From the NCBI RefSeq assembly GCF_913773735.1, contig NZ_CAJYEB010000024.1, positions 18,434 to 82,433 on the forward strand: a stretch of DNA of 64,000 nt. The letters are read 5' to 3'. The stretch comes from an uncultured Massilia sp. (GTDB taxonomy: Bacteria; Pseudomonadota; Gammaproteobacteria; Burkholderiales; Burkholderiaceae_D). This document shows positions 1 through 7,562 of this stretch, piece after piece; position 1 is the stretch's first letter, and every line of letters begins with the position of its first letter. The notes under the pieces were generated by a model, which was not told the origin of the DNA, did no database searches, and saw only the letters and a list, made by a program, of their open reading frames with translations. The translations under genes were made by a program, and so were the position numbers.

Positions 1-1302
1 ACCCCGGTGGTGCAGGCCGAGACGCGCTGGGACGCCGCGGCGCAGACCTATTCGCTGCGCCTGCGCCAGTCCTGCCCGGCCACGCCCGGCCAGCCGGACA
101 AGCTGCCGTTCCACATCCCGGTCGCCGTCGGCCTGCTGGGCGCGGATGGCCGCGACCTGCCGCTGGTGATCGACGGCCGCGCGCTGGGCACGACCGCCGT
201 GCTGGAATTGATCGACGCCGACCAGACCTTCGTGTTCAGCGGCGTGACCGAACAGCCGACCCCGTCGATCCTGCGCGATTTTTCCGCGCCGGTCATCCTG
301 AAGTACGGCTACAGCGACGCCGAACTGCTGCACCTGTTCAACCACGACAGCGACCCGGTGAATCGCTGGGAAGCGGGCCAGCGCCTGGCGATGAGCCGCC
401 TGCTCAAGCTGGCCGGCCAGGTCGACACCGCCAATCCGGACAAGGTCAAGCTCGACCTGGACGACGTCTTCGTCGACGCCATGCGCAAGATCCTGGCCGA
501 CGAGACGCTCGACCCGGCCTTCCGCGAGCAAGCGCTGCTGCTGCCGTCGGAAACCATGATCGCCGACCAGCTCGACGTCGTGGACCCGCTGGCCATCCAC
601 ATGGCGCGCCAGTTCGTGCGCGCCGACATCGGCGCGCGCCTGCGCGGCGAGCTGCTGGCGCAGTACGAGGCCAACCAGACCCCGGGCGAGTACAGCCCGG
701 ACGCCGTCTCGATCGGCAAGCGCGCGCTGAAGAACCTGGCGCTGTCCTACCTGTGCGCGGCGCCGGACGACGCGGCGCTCGCGCTGGCGCAGCGCCAGTT
801 CGACGAGGCCGGCAACATGACCGACCGCGCCGCCGCGCTGTCCGCGCTGGTCCATGCGCGCGCCCCGTCCGCCGCCGCCGCGCTGCAGCGCTTCTACGAC
901 GAATTCCAGGGCGAGGCGCTGGTGGTCGACAAGTGGTTCTCGATGCAGGCCTCGGCCCCGACCACCGGCGTGGCGACCGTGCGCGAGCTGATGACCCACA
1001 AGGCCTTCACGCTGCGCAACCCGAACCGCGCGCGCAGCCTGGTGTCGATGTTCTGCGCCGGGAACCCGGTCGGCTTCCACGCGCCGGACGGCAGCGGCTA
1101 CGCGTTCTGGGCCGAGCAGGTGATCGCGCTGGACGCACTCAATCCGCAAGTCGCCAGCCGCCTGGCCCGTGCGATGGACCGCTGGCGCCGCTACACCCCC
1201 GCGTTGCAGGAACACATGAAGAAGGCGCTGCAGCAGGTGAACGGCCAGCACAAGCTGTCGAACGACGTGCGCGAGGTCGTCAGCAAGGCCTTGGCCAATT
1301 GA
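1..1302 (+). CDS. pepN: Aminopeptidase N, C-terminal half (5' end outside window)
   Basis: Cytosolic M1-family zinc aminopeptidase that removes N-terminal residues from peptides. Only the last 433 codons are present; the reading frame is open from the first base (T-P-V-V-Q-A-E-T...), so the gene continues to the left. The visible part corresponds to the beta-sandwich (DUF3458-type) domain and the all-helical C-terminal domain of E. coli-type PepN, with landmarks such as HIPVAVGLLG, ILRDFSAPV and the closing ALQEHMKKALQQV. The catalytic HExxH motif and GAMEN motif lie in the missing half. It is followed after about 110 bases by fbp on the same strand, with an inverted repeat between them. The assignment is by family resemblance; the frame is intact to the stop. 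Confidence 0.93.
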   Translation, partial: TPVVQAETRWDAAAQTYSLRLRQSCPATPGQPDKLPFHIPVAVGLLGADGRDLPLVIDGRALGTTAVLELIDADQTFVFSGVTEQPTPSILRDFSAPVILKYGYSDAELLHLFNHDSDPVNRWEAGQRLAMSRLLKLAGQVDTANPDKVKLDLDDVFVDAMRKILADETLDPAFREQALLLPSETMIADQLDVVDPLAIHMARQFVRADIGARLRGELLAQYEANQTPGEYSPDAVSIGKRALKNLALSYLCAAPDDAALALAQRQFDEAGNMTDRAAALSALVHARAPSAAAALQRFYDEFQGEALVVDKWFSMQASAPTTGVATVRELMTHKAFTLRNPNRARSLVSMFCAGNPVGFHAPDGSGYAFWAEQVIALDALNPQVASRLARAMDRWRRYTPALQEHMKKALQQVNGQHKLSNDVREVVSKALAN

Positions 1303-1308
1303 TGCGTA

Positions 1309-1350
1309 GGGGTCAGCGCCCGGTGTTGCTGTTCAAGGGGCTCTGACCCC
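1309..1350. repeat. Imperfect inverted repeat GGGGTCAG...CTGACCCC between pepN and fbp
   Basis: GGGGTCAG and CTGACCCC form 8-bp arms, extended by four more pairs past one mismatch, around a 16-base loop. It starts 7 bases after the pepN stop. No T-run follows, so it is either a dispersed palindromic repeat or a factor-dependent stop signal rather than a classical terminator. Confidence 0.5.
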
Positions 1351-1412
1351 GGTTTCATGCCACCGTCGCCAACGAACCACGATAACGAATTTAAACGAAC
1401 CGAAAGAAACCC

Positions 1413-2414
1413 ATGAAACGTGTCAGCCTGACGCAATACCTCGTCGAGGAACAACGCCTCCACGACAACATCCCGGCTTCGCTGCGCCTCCTGATCGAGG
1501 TCGTCGCGCGCGCCTGCAAGACCATCTCGCATTCGGTCGGCAAGGGCGCCCTGGGCGACATCCTGGGCAGCGCGGATACCGAGAACATCCAGGGCGAGGT
1601 GCAGAAGAAGCTCGACGTGATCTCCAACGAGATTCTGCTCGAGGCCAACGAGTGGGGCGGCCACCTGGCGGCGATGGCGTCGGAAGAGATGGAATCGATC
1701 CACCCGATCCCGAACCGCTACCCGATGGGCGAATACATGCTGCTGTTCGATCCGCTCGACGGCTCCTCGAACATCGACGTCAACGTGTCGATCGGCACCA
1801 TCTTCTCGGTGCTGAAGGCGCCGGAAGGCATGGAAAAGCCGACCGAGGCCGACTTCATGCAGGAAGGCAGCAAGCAGGTCGCGGCCGGCTACGCCGTGTA
1901 TGGCCCGCAGACGATGCTGGTGCTCACCACCGGCAACGGCGTGAACTGCTTCACCCTCGACCGCGAGATGGGATCGTGGGTGCTGACCCAGAAGGACATG
2001 CAGATTCCGGCGGAGACCAAGGAATTCGCGATCAACATGTCGAACCAGCGCCACTGGTACCCGCCGGTCCAGCGCTACGTGTCCGAAATGCTGGACGGCA
2101 AGACCGGCCCACGCGGCAAGGATTTCAACATGCGCTGGATCGCTTCGATGGTGGCCGACGTGCACCGCATCCTGAACCGCGGCGGCATCTTCATGTACCC
2201 GGCCGACGCGCGCGACCCGTCGCAACCGGGCAAGCTGCGCCTGATGTACGAGGCCAACCCGATGGCGATGATCGTCGAGCAGGCCGGCGGCGCCGCCACC
2301 GACGGCAAGCAACGCATCCTCGACATCCCGCCGCAGAAGCTGCACCAGCGCGTGCCGGTGTTCCTCGGCTCGAAGAGCGAGGTGGAGCGCGTGACGGCGT
2401 ATCACCAGGCGTAA
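1413..2414 (+). CDS. fbp: Fructose-1,6-bisphosphatase, class 1
   Basis: Hydrolyses fructose 1,6-bisphosphate to fructose 6-phosphate plus phosphate, the committed step of gluconeogenesis, in the cytosol. The 333-residue length fits the class 1 family. The metal-binding signature [10 protein letters not shown] starts at residue 113, followed by [10 protein letters not shown], and the C-terminal part carries the expected [15 protein letters not shown] substrate-binding stretch. The ATG follows an A-rich leader (AACGAACCGAAAGAAACCC) with a weak ribosome-binding site. It stands alone between pepN and a tRNA gene. No anomaly was seen. Confidence 0.97.
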   Translation: MKRVSLTQYLVEEQRLHDNIPASLRLLIEVVARACKTISHSVGKGALGDILGSADTENIQGEVQKKLDVISNEILLEANEWGGHLAAMASEEMESIHPIPNRYPMGEYMLLFDPLDGSSNIDVNVSIGTIFSVLKAPEGMEKPTEADFMQEGSKQVAAGYAVYGPQTMLVLTTGNGVNCFTLDREMGSWVLTQKDMQIPAETKEFAINMSNQRHWYPPVQRYVSEMLDGKTGPRGKDFNMRWIASMVADVHRILNRGGIFMYPADARDPSQPGKLRLMYEANPMAMIVEQAGGAATDGKQRILDIPPQKLHQRVPVFLGSKSEVERVTAYHQA

Positions 2415-2420
2415 GGCGCC

Positions 2421-2483
2421 GTCGTCCCGGCCATGACTCGTCGTCCCGGCGATCACTCGTCATCCCGGCGCAGGCCGGGACCC
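2421..2483. repeat. Cluster of GTCGTCCCGGC / CGCAGGCCGGGACCCA repeat copies
   Basis: Two partial copies (CGTCGTCCCGG) precede a full palindromic copy, CGTCATCCCGGCGCAGGCCGGGACCCA, right after fbp. The core CCCGGCGCAGGCCGGG is the same element found at 58531-58611 and at the right edge of the window, so it is a dispersed REP-like family. Confidence 0.7.
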
Positions 2484-2560
2484 AATTTCCCCGGCAGCGC
2501 CCCGTTTCACGCTGCCCGAATAAAATTGCCGAGTCACTCTAGCAATGAAGTGGATTTCTT

Positions 2561-2569
2561 TGCTAAAAT
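2561..2569 (+). promoter_or_regulatory. Extended -10 promoter element of tRNA-Thr
   Basis: TGCTAAAAT (TGn plus a TAAAAT hexamer) ends nine bases before the first tRNA nucleotide, the right distance for initiation at or just before the tRNA. No convincing -35 box was seen, which fits an extended -10 promoter. Confidence 0.5.
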
Positions 2570-2578
2570 ACGGCTCCC

Positions 2579-2654
2579 GCCGCTGTAGCTCAGTCGGTAG
2601 AGCAGCGCATTCGTAATGCGAAGGTCACCAGTTCGATTCCGGTCAGCGGCACCA
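2579..2654 (+). tRNA. tRNA-Thr (anticodon CGT), CCA encoded
   Basis: A 76-base cloverleaf: 7-bp acceptor stem GCCGCTG/CAGCGGC, D-arm with GCTCAGTCGGTAGAGC, anticodon region GCATTCGTAATGC with CGT, T-arm loop GTTCGATTCC, discriminator A and an encoded CCA. The sequence is close to E. coli tRNA-Thr(CGU). It decodes ACG. A strong intrinsic terminator follows. No integrase or direct repeat of the 3' end was seen nearby, so it is not visibly in use as an attachment site. Confidence 0.97.
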
Positions 2655-2670
2655 AGAATGAGCAGTAAGC

Positions 2671-2712
2671 AAACAGGGTTGCAGGCGAAAGCGCGCAGCC
2701 CTGTTTGTTTTT
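2671..2712 (+). terminator. Rho-independent terminator after tRNA-Thr
   Basis: AAACAGGGTTGC pairs with GCAGCCCTGTTT (one G-T pair) across a loop of about 14 bases, followed by GTTTTTG. It lies 16 bases beyond the tRNA CCA. Confidence 0.8.
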
Positions 2713-2725
2713 GCCATCTCGCAGC

Positions 2726-4738
2726 TCACGCGTCCAGCACGATCGCCTCGCTCCCGGCCCGCGGCACCGCGCAGCACAGCCGCGCATGTCCCTGCGCTGC
2801 ATCCGCCGCTGCGGCGCGCGTCGCCTCCACCCGTCCCGCCCGCACGCCGACCTCGCACGTGCCGCACATCCCGGAGCGGCAGCTCGACGGCACGTCGATG
2901 CCGTGCGCCTCCGCCAGTTCCAGCAGGTTCGCGTGGCTGCCGTCCCAGACCAGGTCGACGCCCGAGCGCGCGAAGTGCACCGGGACCGCTTGCACCTCGC
3001 CACGGGGAGCGGGCGCCGCAGCCGCCGTCCTCCTGACGCTGGCCGGACCGAATGCCTCGAAGCGGATCCGCTCGTCCGCCACGTTCAGCGCGCGCAGGCC
3101 GTCGTACATCGCCTGCATGAAGCCGCCCGGGCCGCAGAGATAAAAATCGTAGTCGTCGAAGGGCAGCACGCGCCTGAGCAGGTCGACGTCGACGCGGCCC
3201 GCGCTTTCGTCCCAGTTGGGCAGGTCGTCCGTGGCGACGGGCACGGCGGCCGCGCTGTAGCGCACATGCACCCGCAGATTGCGGTGGCCCGCCGCCAGGG
3301 CGCGCAGGTGGGCGCCGAACGCCAGCGCGTCCGGGTTGCGCGCGCCGTGGAGGAAGTGGATCGGGTGGCGGTGCCGGGTGCGGTCGCCGTTCACCAGGAG
3401 GCCGTTGAGCATCGCGATCATCGGCGTGATGCCGATGCCGGCCGACAGGAACACGGCGGGGCGGCGCGTGCCGGCGGCGAAGGTGAAGTCCCCGCCCGGT
3501 CCCATTACCTCGATCTGCGCGCCCGGCGCCAGGTCATCGTGCAGCCGGCGCGACACGCCATCCCCGCGCTTGACGCTGATGCGCCAGCGGCGGCCGTCCG
3601 GCGCGTCGGACAACGTGTAGCTGCGGGTACGGCCGTCCGGCAGGCGCAGCGTGACGAACTGGCCCGGCACGTGCGGCGCCAGGCCCAGGCCGTCGCGCGG
3701 TGCGAGGTGGAAGGACAGCACGTCCGCGCTTTCGCGCACGACGTCGACGGTCTCGAACGGCCGCCATGCGGTCGCGGCCTGCGCGGCTTGCAGCGCGCTT
3801 TTCGCTGCGTCCCAGTCGCCGGTGCGCGCCAGTTGCGCGGCCGGCTGCGCCTCGCTCCAGCGAAATGGCAGCGCGCCGACGTTGCGCACGACCTCGCGGA
3901 CGGTAAAGCGCAGCAGGCGCTCGGCGCCGGCGAAGGCCGCGACTTCGGGTCCATCCCAGACGATCGTCGCGTCGACGGCCAGGTGCAGCAGGTCGCCATT
4001 CTCGAAGTCGATGAACAGCAGGCCGGCGCGCGGGTCGTGCAGCAGGTTGCCGATCGTGTTGAAGAAGAAGTTGCCGATGAAGTCCGGGGCCGCCAGCGTA
4101 TGGTCGTCCTCGACCAGCACGAAGCCCGGCCGGCCGCCGCGGTGCGACACGTCCACGCCGCGCGCCTGGCCGCCGTCCTCGCCCGTGCTGGCGCTGGCGA
4201 TGAAGAAGGTGTCGGCGCGCGCGACCAGGGCGCGGTCGCGCGCGTCGAGCGCGGCGCGGCGCTCGACCAGCGGCGTGGCGCGCGGCGCGGCCGGCGCGTG
4301 GCCGCGGTGCTGGATGTATTGTGGGCAGTTACCGAAGCTTTGCAGGACGTCGACCTCCAGCACGCCGTCGGCGGCGGACGCGATGACGCCGTTGACGCGG
4401 TTGCGCCGGCGCGTCGTCGGCGCCAGGCCCAGGCCGCCCAGGTGGCGGCCGGGCAGCAGCCGGCCCTGCAGCGGGTCGCCGGGCAGCAGGCCGCCGGCGA
4501 TGCGCAGCACGCGCGGGTCCGGCGCCGTCACGAAGCCGGGCGCGCCGGCCAGCAGCGTGGCCCACGGCTGGCCCGCCTCGTCGAGCGCGCCGGCGAAGAA
4601 GAACGGCAGCTCGCCGAAGAACTGGCGGTGCTGGTCCGGCATGAAGTCGCGGATGCCGGTGACGCCGGCCATCTGTTCGCGCACGCCGACGCGCTCCTGC
4701 GCGGCCAGCTCGCCTTCGTGGAATCGTGACGCGCCCAT
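2726..4738 (-). CDS. PNPOx-like flavin domain / FNR-type reductase / 2Fe-2S ferredoxin fusion
   Basis: A 670-residue three-module redox protein. Residues about 40-260 resemble the pyridoxamine 5'-phosphate oxidase-like split-barrel flavin fold (DFIGNFFFNTIGNLL, GLLFIDFENGDLLHL). A ferredoxin-NADP reductase module follows, with the FAD-binding RSYTLSD near 372 and the nucleotide-binding AGIGITPM near 432. A plant-type 2Fe-2S domain ends the protein, with ligands C620, C625 and C628 and a distal cysteine at 655 or 656. The expected chemistry is electron transfer from NAD(P)H through FAD to the iron-sulfur centre, with the N-terminal flavin or haem-like domain as acceptor; the real substrate is unknown. 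The start is supported by an AAGGGAGAA ribosome-binding site. It is second in an operon with a GST (30-base gap), divergent from a LysR regulator, which suggests detoxification of an electrophile or xenobiotic (inference). Confidence 0.85.
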   Translation of the reverse strand: MGASRFHEGELAAQERVGVREQMAGVTGIRDFMPDQHRQFFGELPFFFAGALDEAGQPWATLLAGAPGFVTAPDPRVLRIAGGLLPGDPLQGRLLPGRHLGGLGLAPTTRRRNRVNGVIASAADGVLEVDVLQSFGNCPQYIQHRGHAPAAPRATPLVERRAALDARDRALVARADTFFIASASTGEDGGQARGVDVSHRGGRPGFVLVEDDHTLAAPDFIGNFFFNTIGNLLHDPRAGLLFIDFENGDLLHLAVDATIVWDGPEVAAFAGAERLLRFTVREVVRNVGALPFRWSEAQPAAQLARTGDWDAAKSALQAAQAATAWRPFETVDVVRESADVLSFHLAPRDGLGLAPHVPGQFVTLRLPDGRTRSYTLSDAPDGRRWRISVKRGDGVSRRLHDDLAPGAQIEVMGPGGDFTFAAGTRRPAVFLSAGIGITPMIAMLNGLLVNGDRTRHRHPIHFLHGARNPDALAFGAHLRALAAGHRNLRVHVRYSAAAVPVATDDLPNWDESAGRVDVDLLRRVLPFDDYDFYLCGPGGFMQAMYDGLRALNVADERIRFEAFGPASVRRTAAAAPAPRGEVQAVPVHFARSGVDLVWDGSHANLLELAEAHGIDVPSSCRSGMCGTCEVGVRAGRVEATRAAAADAAQGHARLCCAVPRAGSEAIVLDA

Positions 4739-4768
4739 GGCGTTCTCCCTTCTGGTGGTCGCTGGTGG

Positions 4769-5380
4769 TCAGCAGGTCTCCGGCGCGAGGCCGGCGGCGG
4801 TGGACGGCATCGCGACGAAGCCCGGCAGCGCGCGCACGTTGCCGAGCCACGCGCGGATGTTGGGATAGGGGCGCAGCGACACGCCGCCTTCCGGCGCATG
4901 GGCGATGTAGCTGTAGGCGGCGACGTCGGCCAGCGTCGGTTCGTCGTTCACCAGGAAGCGGCGGTCCGCCAGTTCGCGTTCCATCGCGTCGAACAGGCGC
5001 ACGGCGATCGCCTTCGCGCGTTCGTGGTCGAGCTGCGCGCCGAACACGGTCACGAGGCGCGCCGCGGCCGGGCCGTAGGCGATCTTGCCCGAGGCGTTCG
5101 ACAGCCAGCGCTGCACCTGCGCGGCGCCGACCGGGTCGCGCGGCAGCCAGCGGCCGTCGCCGTACTTCGACGCGAGGTAGACCAGGATCGCGGTCGAGTC
5201 GGACAGGACGACGTCGCCGTCTTCCAGCACGGGGATCTCGCCGAACGGGCTCTTGGCCAGGAATTCCGGCGTGCGGTTGGCGAGGTCGACCGTGACGAAT
5301 TCGTAAGGCAGGTCCAGCAGGCCGAGCAGGAGTTGCACGCGGTGGACATGGCCGGAGAGGAGGACGCCGTGGAGTTTCAT
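4769..5380 (-). CDS. Glutathione S-transferase family protein
   Basis: A 203-residue cytosolic GST expected to conjugate or reduce substrates with glutathione. The N-terminal thioredoxin-like half starts MKLHGVLLSGHVHRVQLLL, where the serine at residue 9 is the likely glutathione-activating residue, and continues with the cis-proline motif GEIPVLEDGD and DSTAIL. The helical C-terminal half carries the N-capping-box region PTLADVAAYSYIAHAP. The ATG chosen follows AAGGGAACACATC; an upstream in-frame extension of 31 codons reads across the promoter region and has no GST similarity. It is the first gene of the two-gene unit with the oxidoreductase fusion, and the LysR gene diverges from it. Confidence 0.92.
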   Translation of the reverse strand: MKLHGVLLSGHVHRVQLLLGLLDLPYEFVTVDLANRTPEFLAKSPFGEIPVLEDGDVVLSDSTAILVYLASKYGDGRWLPRDPVGAAQVQRWLSNASGKIAYGPAAARLVTVFGAQLDHERAKAIAVRLFDAMERELADRRFLVNDEPTLADVAAYSYIAHAPEGGVSLRPYPNIRAWLGNVRALPGFVAMPSTAAGLAPETC

Positions 5381-5438
5381 GATGTGTTCCCTTGGGTGGT
5401 GGTTGACGGTGAAGCCAGTGTAGGGAAACGGGGGTGTT

Positions 5439-5458
5439 TCGATAAGCCGGACAATCGA
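5439..5458. promoter_or_regulatory. Candidate LysR-type operator between GST and LysR genes
   Basis: TCGAT-N10-ATCGA is a perfect interrupted palindrome in the divergent intergenic gap. On the minus strand it lies just upstream of a possible -10 (TACACT, 5417-5422) for the GST operon and overlaps its -35 position. LysR-family regulators usually bind such interrupted palindromes between their own gene and a divergent target. Confidence 0.45.
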
Positions 5459-5493
5459 GGAATCAGAGTCCATTCAAAGTGTACAATCGCCCC

Positions 5494-6402
5494 ATGGACA
5501 TCGCCGCCGTCAACCTGAACCGCTTGGCCGTCTTCGTCGCCGTCGTCGAAGCGGGGTCGCTCACGGCCGCCGCCGGCCGGCTCGGCCTGGCGAAATCGAT
5601 GGTCAGCAAGCACATGCAGCTGCTGGAAGCGGAGGTCGGCGTGGCACTGCTGGTGCGCTCCACCCGCACGCTGCGCCTGACCGAGGCGGGGCGCGCCTTC
5701 TACGAGGCCAGCCGCGGCGTGCTGCAGTCGGCCGAGCGAGCGATCGAGGAAGCGCGCAGCGGCCGGGATGCCGTGCAGGGCAACCTGCGCGTGGCCGCCG
5801 CCGTCGACTACGGCGTGATGGTGGTGGCGCCGCTGCTGTCGCGGCTGCGCGCGCGCCATCCCGACCTGAAGGTGGAGTTGCTGTGCGCCGACCACCGCGT
5901 TGACCTGATCGCGGACGGCATCGACGTGGCCGTGCGCCTGGGCAAGCTGGCCGATTCCGGCCTGCAGGCGGCGCGCGTCGGTCCGCTGCTGCGCTGGCTC
6001 GTGGCCAGTCCCGCGTTCCTCGCGCGCCACGGCATGCCGGACGGCCCGGCGGCGCTGGCAGCGCTGCCCTACGTCGAGTTGACGGTCGTGGCCCAGCCGG
6101 CCAGCTTCACGCTGGTCCGCGCCGACGGCGCGCGCCACGAGACCGTCATGCGCAACACGGTGTTTTCCACGAATTCCGCCTATGCCTCGCGCGCCGCGGC
6201 GCTGGCTGGCGACGGCGTGCTGCGCGCCACCGTGTTCTCGGTGCAGGACGACGTCGCCGCCGGGCGGCTGGTGCGCGTGTTGCCGGACTGGTCGCTGGGC
6301 GCGAGCGACATCCACGCCGTCTACCCGGCCTCTTCCCACGTCCCGCAGAAGGTGCGCCTGTTCATCGACGCGCTCAAGGCGACGGTCGGCGCGGCGCCGT
6401 GA
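5494..6402 (+). CDS. LysR-family transcriptional regulator
   Basis: A 302-residue DNA-binding regulator. The N-terminal winged helix-turn-helix (residues about 5-65) reads NLNRLAVFVAVVEAGSLTAA followed by LGLAKSMVSKHMQLLEAEVG, the typical LysR recognition helix. The rest is a substrate-binding-type effector domain (VELLCADHRVDLIADGIDVAVRLG) similar to the CrgA/DmlR-like subgroup. The internal ATG (MDIAAVN) is taken as the start; a five-codon upstream extension would run into the presumed promoter. By position it probably controls the divergent GST/oxidoreductase unit in response to a small molecule, not identifiable from sequence. Confidence 0.92.
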   Translation: MDIAAVNLNRLAVFVAVVEAGSLTAAAGRLGLAKSMVSKHMQLLEAEVGVALLVRSTRTLRLTEAGRAFYEASRGVLQSAERAIEEARSGRDAVQGNLRVAAAVDYGVMVVAPLLSRLRARHPDLKVELLCADHRVDLIADGIDVAVRLGKLADSGLQAARVGPLLRWLVASPAFLARHGMPDGPAALAALPYVELTVVAQPASFTLVRADGARHETVMRNTVFSTNSAYASRAAALAGDGVLRATVFSVQDDVAAGRLVRVLPDWSLGASDIHAVYPASSHVPQKVRLFIDALKATVGAAP

Positions 6403-6735
6403 TCCCGTCCCTCTGTTATGCACCGCACAGTGATGCATGACCAAAAGTTATATTTTTTCCATTGCGACGTCGCATGTCGGCACGACCGGAAAACGGTGTG
6501 CCGGCGCCGCGGCACCCACGAGACGCGATAGCAATCGCATCGACGGAACCTTTGAGAACTTGCATGGTCAACGTTCATCAGACTTGACCCCGTGCACTGT
6601 CCAGATGGGTCCGTTGATGTAGCGCAGCCCGCTCTCGCGCCTTCGTTTTGTTTCGAGGGGAATACGGCAAGAATGTGGTGATGGTCGAGTTTCGGTCTAC
6701 TACGCGTTGCTCACACTTTTTACGAGGAATTCATC
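6403..6735. other. Non-coding gap upstream of the DUF883-type gene
   Basis: 333 bases without a convincing gene. A 61-codon open frame (6437-6622) lacks a ribosome-binding site and coding character. A possible ECF-sigma-like promoter, GGAACCT-N16-TCAAC (6545-6572), lies 164 bases before the next gene. This would fit a stress-induced gene but is a weak match. The last bases carry the ribosome-binding site ACGAGGAA. Confidence 0.4.
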
Positions 6736-7473
6736 ATGGATAATCAAAAATCGAACGAAGCAAAAGGCAGCACCATCGGTTCGGGCTCGAGCATTGGCAA
6801 GGACAGCAACCTGGGTAACCAGGGCAAGGACAACCTGTCGTCGGTGAGCGGTTCGGGCAACCTGGGCAGCACGGGCGCCGCAGGCAGCCTGAGCAAGAGC
6901 ACCCAGATGAACCAGGGCAAGGACCAGCAGACGCCGGCCGGCTCGACCATCGGCTCGAGCATCGGCTCAAGCACCGGCTCAAGCACCGGCTCAAGCACCG
7001 GCGGCGCCACCTCGAGCATCGGCTCGACCGGCAGCCAGAACAGCCAGAGCGCGTCGGCAGCGACCGGCTCGGGCACCGGCGGCGATGCCAAGGACCTCGG
7101 CGCCAAGGCCGACGACAAGGTCAAGGAAATCGGCAGCCAGGTCGACGCCAAGGCGCAGGACCTGCACCAGTCGATCGACAAGGCCGCCGACGCCGCCAAG
7201 CCCTACGTCGACAAGGCCGTCAACAGCGTGCAGCCGGTCGTCGACCGCCTCGCCACCACCGCCCATGCCGGCGTCGACAAGCTGCAGGGCATGCTGAGCG
7301 GCGCCAGCCTGAACCTGGGCGAGCGCCAGCAGCAGCTGACCGACGCCTACGGCAAGTGGAAGGAAGCCAGCTTCGACTACGTGCGCGAAAAGCCGGCCAC
7401 CGCGCTGGCCATCGCCGCCGCCGCCGGCTTCGTGCTGGCCAAGCTGCTGGGCGGTTCGCGTCGCGACTACTGA
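6736..7473 (+). CDS. DUF883/ElaB-like membrane-anchored protein with Gly/Ser-repeat N-terminus
   Basis: 245 residues in two parts. The first ~115 are low-complexity Gly/Ser/Thr/Gln (repeated GSSTG, SSIGS). The second is an amphipathic helical stretch with regular Lys/Asp/Ala (AKADDKVKEIGSQVDAKAQD, DKAADAAKPYVDKAV), ending with the family hallmark YVREKPATALAIAAAAGFVLAKLLGGSRRDY split as a single C-terminal TM helix and basic tail. ElaB/YqjD-type proteins are tail-anchored inner-membrane, ribosome-associated stationary-phase proteins in E. coli; the role here is inferred only. The start is supported by ACGAGGAATTCATC-ATG. An efficient bidirectional terminator separates it from the convergent RND operon. 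Confidence 0.8.
   Translation: MDNQKSNEAKGSTIGSGSSIGKDSNLGNQGKDNLSSVSGSGNLGSTGAAGSLSKSTQMNQGKDQQTPAGSTIGSSIGSSTGSSTGSSTGGATSSIGSTGSQNSQSASAATGSGTGGDAKDLGAKADDKVKEIGSQVDAKAQDLHQSIDKAADAAKPYVDKAVNSVQPVVDRLATTAHAGVDKLQGMLSGASLNLGERQQQLTDAYGKWKEASFDYVREKPATALAIAAAAGFVLAKLLGGSRRDY
6952..6999 (+). repeat. 12-bp in-frame tandem repeat coding GSST units
   Basis: Three identical copies of GGCTCAAGCACC follow a diverged copy (GGCTCGAGCATC). Being a multiple of three, slippage here would change the length of the Gly/Ser linker without a frameshift. Confidence 0.75.
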
Positions 7474-7505
7474 TCCATCGGCGCCGCCAGGCGCCCGCGC
7501 TCACG

Positions 7506-7532
7506 AAAAAGCCGGCTTCGCGCCGGCTTTTT
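7506..7532. terminator. Bidirectional intrinsic terminator between DUF883-type gene and RND pump
   Basis: AAAAAGCCGGC-TTCGC-GCCGGCTTTTT is a perfect 11-bp stem with A and T tracts on both sides. It sits between two convergent genes (stops at 7473 and 7563) and can serve both. Confidence 0.9.
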
Positions 7533-7562
7533 GTCGTGCGTTCCCGGCGCGCGCCGCTGCGC

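Noticed and set aside
1309..1350. Intrinsic terminator of pepN
   Set aside because: A stem is present but no T-run follows; listed as an inverted repeat instead.
2579..2654. tRNA-Thr as an integration site of a genomic island
   Set aside because: No integrase, no direct repeat of the tRNA 3' end and no compositional change was seen downstream.
6437..6622. A 61-codon open frame between LysR and the DUF883-type gene
   Set aside because: No ribosome-binding site, no family resemblance, biased by the short gap; kept as non-coding.
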